This document shows positions 6,862 through 11,199 of a DNA stretch of 11,199 nucleotides, piece by piece. The position numbers were made by a program, and so were the translations under genes. The notes below the pieces were generated by a model. That model worked only from the letters and a program-made list of their open reading frames with translations. It was not told the origin of the DNA and did no database searches. This DNA comes from Dehalococcoidia bacterium (lineage in GTDB: Bacteria > Chloroflexota > Dehalococcoidia > GIF9 > AB-539-J10): assembly GCA_004377135.1 (NCBI GenBank), contig SOHS01000095.1, positions 1 to 11,199 on the forward strand, given 5' to 3'. Every line of letters starts with the position of its first letter. The stretch's first letter is position 1.

Positions 6862-6867
6862 TATAAT
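6862..6867 (+). promoter_or_regulatory. -10 box of the RCC1-type lipoprotein gene
   Basis: TATAAT lies within TTATAATATAA, a stretch that recurs in front of the gene at 10236 with almost the same flanks. A TTGACT at 6833 is too far away to pair with it cleanly (23 nt), but would pair with TAATAT at 6854-6859 at 15 nt. GGGAG at 6872-6876 is the ribosome-binding site. Confidence 0.45.
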
Positions 6868-6886
6868 ATAAGGGAGACGGTGCCAC

Positions 6887-7777
6887 ATGGGAAGAGTTAT
6901 CACCTTTTTGATTGCGGTGCTTTCAATTGCTAGCATAGTAGGCTGCGGTGGAAATGAGTCTTATGCGCCAATGGTCGCCGCAGGTGGTTTTCATACGGTA
7001 GGGATTAACGGCAACGGCACTGTGGTTGCCGTGGGAGATAACACTAACGGACAGTGCGATGTAGACAGATGGACGGCTATAGCGCAGATTGCCGCGGGTT
7101 TATTTCATACTGTGGGACTTAAGTCTGATGGCACCGTGGTCGCGGTGGGAGACAATTACTACGGGCAGTGTGATGTCGACGGATGGACAGGCATCAACCA
7201 AACCGCCGCAGGCCACAGTCATACAGTCGGGCTTAAATCCAACGGCTCTGTGATTGCCATGGGATACAATCGCTGGGGACAGTGCGATGTCAACGACTGG
7301 ACGGATATCATCCAAGTCGCTGCTCGTGAGGGTCACACGGTTGGTCTTAAGTCTGACGGCACTGTGGTTGCCGTAGGATATAACAACCACGGGCAATGCA
7401 ATGTCACCGACTGGACGGACATAGCCCAGGTCGCGGCAGGCGGCTACCACACAGTAGGACTTAAGTCCAATATTACCGTGATCGCTGTGGGATGGAACTA
7501 CGATGGGCAGTGCAATGTCGGCAACTGGACGGACATTATCCAGGTCGCTGCAGGCTCTAGACACACGGTGGGGCTTAGGTCCGATGGCACTGTGGTCGCC
7601 GCGGGATGGAACGACGATGGGCAGTGTGATGTCGGTAACTGGACGGACGTCATTCAGGTCGCTGCAGGAGGCGTTCACACAGTGGGGCTTAAATCTGACG
7701 GAACTGTGGTCGCCGCGGGATGCGGGGTTTGGGACTACGACCAGTGCAATGTTGACAGCTGGAATCTTATCAACTAG
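6887..7777 (+). CDS. RCC1-type seven-repeat beta-propeller lipoprotein
   Basis: Exported lipoprotein (296 aa). A signal peptide ends in the lipobox IVGC with Cys20 as acylation site. After a short linker come exactly seven tandem repeats of 38 residues from residue 30 (the last is 39), pattern AAGxxHTVGLKSDGTVVAxGxNxxGQCxV. These belong to the RCC1 / alpha-tubulin-suppressor class in a short bacterial form, and seven units suffice for one closed propeller. Every repeat has a His (HTVG) and a Cys (QCxV) at fixed positions, so the folded protein would carry a ring of seven equivalent Cys. The DNA period is 114 nt. A binding or scaffold role on the cell surface is likely, but ligand and function are unknown. 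ATG has GGGAG upstream at 6872-6876. Its promoter and signal peptide resemble those of the gene at 10236. Confidence 0.88.
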   Translation: MGRVITFLIAVLSIASIVGCGGNESYAPMVAAGGFHTVGINGNGTVVAVGDNTNGQCDVDRWTAIAQIAAGLFHTVGLKSDGTVVAVGDNYYGQCDVDGWTGINQTAAGHSHTVGLKSNGSVIAMGYNRWGQCDVNDWTDIIQVAAREGHTVGLKSDGTVVAVGYNNHGQCNVTDWTDIAQVAAGGYHTVGLKSNITVIAVGWNYDGQCNVGNWTDIIQVAAGSRHTVGLRSDGTVVAAGWNDDGQCDVGNWTDVIQVAAGGVHTVGLKSDGTVVAAGCGVWDYDQCNVDSWNLIN

Positions 7778-7833
7778 ATTACTGCAGTCGATTTGATGGT
7801 CATCCTGCTTCAATTAACCTATAAGCAGAATAC

Positions 7834-7874
7834 TCAACGTCTTTCTCCTAGAACTACCACACACAAGACGTTGA
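7834..7874. repeat. 10-bp perfect inverted repeat, possible terminator
   Basis: TCAACGTCTT (7834-7843) and AAGACGTTGA (7865-7874) are exact reverse complements around a 21-nt spacer, 57 nt after the propeller gene. The loop is long and only TTTATC follows, so an intrinsic terminator is possible but imperfect. A protein-binding dyad is the alternative. Confidence 0.4.
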
Positions 7875-7915
7875 TTTATCCGGTAAATCTATTCAAAATA
7901 GTTATACGGTAACGT

Positions 7916-7985
7916 ACGCATGGAAGGGCAAACATCCCGATGTTTGTTCAATGGTGACTCCTTAACTCTATAGTAAATCTTGGAC
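7916..7985 (+). repeat. shared upstream block, copy B
   Basis: The 70 nt from ACGCAT to TCTTGGAC align without gaps to copy C (10094-10163), with about 14 differences by eye (about 80% identity). It ends 87 nt before the start codon. It contains the dyad CAAACAT-CCCG-ATGTTTG (7929-7946). Confidence 0.75.
7929..7946. promoter_or_regulatory. 7-4-7 dyad inside the shared upstream block
   Basis: CAAACAT-CCCG-ATGTTTG is a perfect dyad in copy B. In copy C the inner five pairs persist (AACAT-CCCC-ATGTT, 10109-10122). In copy A only CAT-CCCT-ATG remains. It may be an operator or a small RNA hairpin; this is inference. Confidence 0.4.
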
Positions 7986-8032
7986 GCCTCACAAAAGCTA
8001 ATTTCCTTAACGAGATTTTAACAATGTTATTA

Positions 8033-8038
8033 TATACT
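8033..8038 (+). promoter_or_regulatory. -10 box of the first GLUG lipoprotein gene
   Basis: TATACT lies in a region that aligns with the -10 regions of the two sister genes (shared TTCCTTAA and TTTAA upstream). No -35 hexamer stands out. Initiation near 8045 would leave a leader of about 27 nt. Confidence 0.4.
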
Positions 8039-8071
8039 GTTGCAATAAACACTATAAGGCGAATATAGGGT

Positions 8072-10033
8072 ATGAAGCTAATACCTAGTCCGTCGATATA
8101 TCATTTCCTGGTAAGAGTTGGCATCTGGCTGATTGTGGCGACTTTTATTGTCGGCATAGCAGGCTGTGGTGAAGGTGAACCAGAAGGTGGCGACTATTAT
8201 AACCTTACCATCGCCAGTACCTATGGAGGGTCCGTAACAACCCCCGGTGAGAGTGAATCGTGGTATGCCGCTAATACGACGGTCGAACTTCTCGCTGAGA
8301 CTGACGACCACCACTACTTTGTCAACTGGACTGGTGATGTGAGCAACATTGCCGATGTCTATGCTCCTGCGACCAACATCACCATGAACGACCACCACTT
8401 CATCACCGCCAACTTCGAACTGGACCAAGGTTGGTATTACCTCACCATCGATAGTACCTATGGAGGGTCGGTAACCGAACCCGGTGAAGGATATTTTGCC
8501 TATGCCGCTAACACGACAATTGATCTTGTCGCCGAGCCTGACGAACACTGCCGCTTTGTCAACTGGACTGGCAATGTAGAAACCATCGCCGATGTGGATG
8601 CTGCCGCGACCAACATCACCATATTTGACTCCTACTGCATCACCGCTAACTTCAGCCCATTCGCCGGAGGAAACGGAACAGCTGAGGACCCCTACCAGAT
8701 TGCAGATTGGTATCAGCTTGATAGTGTACGCGATTATCTGAGCAGCCACTTCATCCTCATTAATGACCTCGATTCCAACTCTATTGGCTATACTTGGCTG
8801 GCGGGCTCGACAGCCAACGGCGGAAAGGGCTGGAGACCAATTGGAACCCAGAGTTATCCATTTACCGGGACTTTGGATGGTCAGCGTTACAAGATATATG
8901 ACCTATTTATCAACCGGCCTTCTCAGAATTATATTGGCCTTTTTGGCGAAGTTGGTGTGGGAGGAATCGTCCAGAATATCGGTGTGACCAGCATCACCAT
9001 AACTGGCTATAATTATGTTGGCGGTCTAGTGGGATATAGTTCAGGAACTGTGAGCAACTGCTATGCCACTGGTACCGTGACTGGCGAGTCGTTTGTTGGC
9101 GGTCTGATGGGAAGTATTGTGTATGGCACTGTGACCAACTGCTATGCCACTGGCGACATAAGCGCCCATGTGGACGTTGGCGGTCTGGCGGGATTTAATG
9201 ATCATGGTACTGTGAGTAACTCTTATTCTACGAGCAGCGTGACTGGCAACTCAGCAGTTGGCGGTCTGACGGGAGGGAATTCAGGCAATGTTAACAACTC
9301 CTATTCTACCGGTAACATTACTAGCGCTATTGAGTGTGCTGGCGGTCTGGTGGGATATAATCGGGGCACTGTTAGCAACTCTCATTCCACATGCAGCGTG
9401 AACGGTGATTATACTGTTGGTGGTCTGGTCGGATGGAATTATGCCGGCAGCGTAAACAACTGTTATTCCACAGGGAGCGTGAACGGCAATCTGGGCGTCG
9501 GCGGTCTTTTGGGAGTGAATGGAGGGAATGCGTATGATTCCGCTGGTGCTGTAAGCAACTCCTGTTCCGCAGGTAGTGTGACTGGCGATTATACTGTTGG
9601 TGGTCTGGTGGGATGGAATCTTAACGGCAGCATAAACAACTGTTATTCCAGAGGCAGCGTAACTGGCAATTTTCGCGTCGGCGGCCTCTTAGGAGCGAAT
9701 GGACAGAATGAGATTGATGTTCCTAGTACTGTGAGCAACTCCTATTCGACCGGTACCGTGACTGGTAATACTGGTCATCCGTCCGTTGGCGGTCTGGTGG
9801 GACAGAATTGGGAGGGCACCGTGAGCGACTCCTTCTGGGACACCGAAACCAGTGGACAATCTACTTCAGATGGTGGGATAGGCAAGACTACGGCAGAAAT
9901 GCAGAACATCGCCACTTTCTCAGGGGCGGCGTGGAACATAATCGCAGTCGCCGATTCTGGCGCACGCAACGTTTCCTACACCTGGAATATCGTCAACGGA
10001 GTAACCTATCCTTTCCTGAGCTGGCAGTCGTAA
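8072..10033 (+). CDS. InlB-type repeat plus GLUG-repeat surface lipoprotein
   Basis: Large exported lipoprotein (653 aa). The signal peptide ends in the lipobox IAGC, Cys32. Two divergent InlB B-type / 'bacterial repeat' domains follow (about 42-115 and 121-194), each with LTI-STYGGSVT-PGE at the start, FVNWTG in the middle and ITANF at the end. A junction domain (about 198-285) contains NGTAEDPYQIADWYQL, NDLDS, PIGTQ and F-GTLDG. About ten GLUG repeats (about 305-585) follow, each with VGGLVG and GTVSNSYSTG-type motifs, probably a right-handed beta-solenoid. The C-terminal cap has FWDTETSGQSTSDGG and ends YPFLSW. This architecture is typical of surface adhesin-like or carbohydrate-associated proteins, but the ligand is unknown. 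Residues 446-505 and 506-565 are a recent 60-aa duplication. The gene has its own promoter cassette. Confidence 0.88.
   Translation: MKLIPSPSIYHFLVRVGIWLIVATFIVGIAGCGEGEPEGGDYYNLTIASTYGGSVTTPGESESWYAANTTVELLAETDDHHYFVNWTGDVSNIADVYAPATNITMNDHHFITANFELDQGWYYLTIDSTYGGSVTEPGEGYFAYAANTTIDLVAEPDEHCRFVNWTGNVETIADVDAAATNITIFDSYCITANFSPFAGGNGTAEDPYQIADWYQLDSVRDYLSSHFILINDLDSNSIGYTWLAGSTANGGKGWRPIGTQSYPFTGTLDGQRYKIYDLFINRPSQNYIGLFGEVGVGGIVQNIGVTSITITGYNYVGGLVGYSSGTVSNCYATGTVTGESFVGGLMGSIVYGTVTNCYATGDISAHVDVGGLAGFNDHGTVSNSYSTSSVTGNSAVGGLTGGNSGNVNNSYSTGNITSAIECAGGLVGYNRGTVSNSHSTCSVNGDYTVGGLVGWNYAGSVNNCYSTGSVNGNLGVGGLLGVNGGNAYDSAGAVSNSCSAGSVTGDYTVGGLVGWNLNGSINNCYSRGSVTGNFRVGGLLGANGQNEIDVPSTVSNSYSTGTVTGNTGHPSVGGLVGQNWEGTVSDSFWDTETSGQSTSDGGIGKTTAEMQNIATFSGAAWNIIAVADSGARNVSYTWNIVNGVTYPFLSWQS
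9407..9766 (+). repeat. 180-bp direct duplication in the GLUG region
   Basis: Two in-frame 180-bp units (9407-9586 and 9587-9766) both begin GATTATACTGTTGG and share long near-identical stretches, including AAACAACTGTTATTCCA. Each encodes two GLUG repeats plus a variable insert (NAYDSAG versus NEIDVPS). Confidence 0.75.
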
Positions 10034-10093
10034 CTCTTTATACGGCAACTTTCGGGCTAATAACCCTAAAGGAAAACGGAATCGAATATTTAT

Positions 10094-10163
10094 ACGCATC
10101 GCTGGACAAACATCCCCATGTTCTTCCAGTCGTGACTCCCGAACTCTGTAGTATATCTTGGAC
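10094..10163 (+). repeat. shared upstream block, copy C
   Basis: The 70 nt from ACGCAT to TCTTGGAC are collinear with copy B (7916-7985) and, from CATCCC on, with copy A (6761-6813). It ends 73 nt before the start codon, almost the same distance as in copy A. Confidence 0.75.
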
Positions 10164-10210
10164 TATATACGAGAACTACTGCCAGGTTCCTTAAGGAAAA
10201 TTTAATATGT

Positions 10211-10216
10211 TATAAT
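10211..10216 (+). promoter_or_regulatory. -10 box of the second GLUG lipoprotein gene
   Basis: TATAAT lies within TTATAATATAA, matching the promoter at 6862 with the same upstream AATTTAATAT. No strong -35 is visible. AAGGAAGAGG (10220-10229) is the ribosome-binding site for GTG at 10236. Confidence 0.5.
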
Positions 10217-10235
10217 ATAAAGGAAGAGGTGTTAC

Positions 10236-11199
10236 GTGGCAAGGGTTAGCATCTTTCTAATTGCGATAGTCTTAATTGCAGGGATGGTGGGCTGTGATGT
10301 CAATCGTGAATCTTATACTCTCACTATCACCAGCACACCTGGAGGATCAGTAGTTGAGCCTGGCGAGGGGACGTTCACGTATTACGCAGGCACAGAGGTC
10401 GACCTGGTAGCCGAGGCCGACGAGGGTTACCAGTTTCTTAACTGGAGTGGCACCCTGATTCACGTAGCCAATCGTAAAGATGCCGCAACCACCATAGTCA
10501 TGGACAAAGACTACTCCATCAGCGCCAACTTTGCCGTACCAACACTGGTATGGGATTGGTATGATTTGAATGCGACCAGAGATGACCTGTACGGCATTTA
10601 CATTTTGATGAACGACCTCGATTCCTCCACTTCGGGTTACGAGGAACTGGCAGGGCCGATAGCCAATGGGGGAAAGGGCTGGCAGCCGATTGGATCCAGT
10701 AATGAGACGCAATCGAAGGTGTTCCACGGAACTCTTGATGGTGGGGGATATGAAATATGCGACCTATTTATCAACCGCCCCGATGAATTTAATGTGGGGC
10801 TTTTAAGTGTGGTTTGGCTTGGTGGGGGCATTACAAATCTCGGCGTCGTTAACGCCACTGTGACCGGATATATGTGGGTTGGGGGGCTGGCGAGTGGTAG
10901 TATTGGCACCGTAAGTAATTCTTACTCTACTGGCAGCGTGAATGGTACCGACCATGTCGGCGGTCTGGTCGGAGCCAACGGCCCAGAGGGCACTGTGAGC
11001 AATTCTTATTCCATCGGTAACGTCACTGCTGATGGGTCAGTGGGCGGTCTGGCGGGAGGGAACGGCGGCATTGTGAGCGACTGCCATTCTACCGGTAGTG
11101 TGACTGGGGATGAGCGTGTTGGTGGTTTGGTGGGAGGGAACGGGGGCATTGTGAGCGACTGCCATTTTACCGGCAGTGTTACTGGTGATGAGCGTGTTG
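10236..11199 (+). CDS. InlB-type repeat plus GLUG-repeat lipoprotein, truncated by window end
   Basis: The frame is open from GTG 10236 to the last base (321 residues visible). The start is fixed by AAGGAAGAGG 6 nt upstream. The signal peptide ends MVGC with Cys20 and closely resembles that of the propeller lipoprotein at 6887 (M-x-RV, FLIA, VGC). One InlB-type repeat follows (about 27-100: LTITSTPGGSV, FLNWSG, ISANF). The next junction domain is similar to the neighbour's (YDLN, ILMNDLDS, GGKGWQPIG, F-GTLDGGGYEICDLFINRP). At least four GLUG repeats come after residue 205, the last two nearly identical. It is a paralogue of the gene at 8072, with one InlB-type repeat instead of two. The signal peptide is that of the propeller gene rather than of its closest ectodomain relative, suggesting module shuffling. 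The C-terminus lies outside the window. Confidence 0.85.
   Translation, partial: MARVSIFLIAIVLIAGMVGCDVNRESYTLTITSTPGGSVVEPGEGTFTYYAGTEVDLVAEADEGYQFLNWSGTLIHVANRKDAATTIVMDKDYSISANFAVPTLVWDWYDLNATRDDLYGIYILMNDLDSSTSGYEELAGPIANGGKGWQPIGSSNETQSKVFHGTLDGGGYEICDLFINRPDEFNVGLLSVVWLGGGITNLGVVNATVTGYMWVGGLASGSIGTVSNSYSTGSVNGTDHVGGLVGANGPEGTVSNSYSIGNVTADGSVGGLAGGNGGIVSDCHSTGSVTGDERVGGLVGGNGGIVSDCHFTGSVTGDERV
11055..11199 (+). repeat. 78-bp near-identical tandem GLUG units
   Basis: The unit at 11055-11132 is followed directly by a second from 11133, cut off by the window end. About 5 differences are seen in 67 comparable bases. Each encodes a 26-aa unit with NGGIVSDCH and TGSVTGDERV. High identity points to very recent expansion. 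Confidence 0.8.

Larger units (their letters stand above)
6414..6886. other. 473-nt intergenic region with palindromes, no credible gene
   Basis: No ORF with coding character or ribosome-binding site and no tRNA-like fold was seen. It contains a direct repeat TTAACGT (6646 and 6657, 11 nt apart), overlapped by the perfect 14-bp palindrome AATTAACGTTAATT (6655-6668). A second perfect palindrome, CACGTGCACGTG, lies at 6747-6758. From 6759 on it carries the first copy of the upstream block shared by the three lipoprotein genes. The distal part is therefore probably the control region of the RCC1-type lipoprotein gene. Confidence 0.6.
7778..8071. other. 294-nt intergenic region, promoter of the first GLUG lipoprotein
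   Basis: No gene was seen. It holds a long-looped inverted repeat (7834-7874), the second copy of the shared upstream block (7916-7985), a TATACT -10 box (8033-8038) and AAGGCGA (8056-8062) ahead of the ATG at 8072. Confidence 0.6.
10034..10235. other. 202-nt intergenic region, weak hairpin and promoter cassette
   Basis: A hairpin CTTTCGGG / CCCTAAAG (10049-10071, one internal mismatch, 7-nt loop) lies just after the stop and might weakly terminate, though it has no U-tract. The third upstream block (10094-10163) and a -10 box (10211-10216) follow. No gene was seen. Confidence 0.5.

Noticed and set aside
6414..6886. Possible small RNA or tRNA gene in the long intergenic region
   Set aside because: No cloverleaf, no promoter/terminator pair and no strong hairpin followed by a U-run could be found by eye.
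7100..7813. 237-aa open frame on the minus strand under the propeller gene
   Set aside because: It arises because the 114-bp repeat is a multiple of three, so one antisense frame stays open. It has no independent coding features and no plausible promoter or ribosome-binding site.
8078..8749. 223-aa antisense frame under the InlB-type repeats
   Set aside because: It mirrors the two duplicated domains on the coding strand, has no recognisable domain, and the sense protein is clearly real.
9040..9830. CRISPR-like periodic repeats
   Set aside because: The periodicity is in frame, the repeat copies are diverged, and the spacers encode protein repeat positions. It is a GLUG coding array.
9808..10194. 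128-aa plus-strand frame running past the first GLUG gene
   Set aside because: It overlaps the conserved C-terminal cap in another frame and then runs into the promoter cassette. It has no ribosome-binding site.
10347..10909. Antisense frames of 126 and 90 aa near the third lipoprotein gene
   Set aside because: The sense frame from 10236 is open to the window end, with lipobox, InlB-type and GLUG repeats, so these are shadows.

Overview
The window looks like a chromosomal segment of an uncultured bacterium, most plausibly Chloroflexota of the Dehalococcoidia type. This placement is an inference from the housekeeping proteins, the Lgt variant (GRIG-C-x2-NGCC) and a short GCGAG/CTCGC hairpin repeat of a kind I associate with such genomes. 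No rRNA, tRNA, CRISPR array, transposase or phage gene is visible.

Layout. (1) 1-1119: a Zur-like Fur-family regulator with a 7-1-7 palindrome over its own promoter, followed 3 nt later by an unrecognised six-helix membrane protein that is an internal duplication. (2) 1180-3032: promoter, ftsY (SRP receptor GTPase) and lgt (prolipoprotein diacylglyceryl transferase), 18 nt apart. (3) 2995-4680, minus strand: recJ, whose 3' end overlaps that of lgt. (4) 4681-4906: divergent intergenic region with a 78-bp hairpin repeat and a strong promoter. (5) 4907-6413: mtaB (tRNA methylthiotransferase) overlapping a small YggU/DUF167 gene. (6) 6414-6886: 473 nt without a credible gene, holding palindromes and the first copy of a repeated upstream cassette. 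(7) 6887-11199: a tandem array of three surface lipoprotein genes. The first is a seven-repeat RCC1-type propeller. The second has two InlB-type repeats plus about ten GLUG repeats. The third has one InlB-type repeat plus GLUG repeats and runs off the window end.

How the genes fit together. FtsY delivers membrane and secreted proteins to the translocon, and Lgt lipidates the Cys of lipobox proteins; the three downstream genes all encode lipobox proteins. The zur/membrane-protein pair looks like a metal-responsive operon.

The two most notable points are these. First, a zur-coupled, internally duplicated membrane protein carries paired HxxH and SD motifs and is a candidate for an undescribed metal-handling membrane protein. 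Second, three lipoprotein genes each carry a paralogous copy of the same roughly 55-70 bp upstream block and -10 region, and two share nearly the same signal peptide joined to unrelated ectodomains. I see no defence system, biosynthetic cluster or mobile island.
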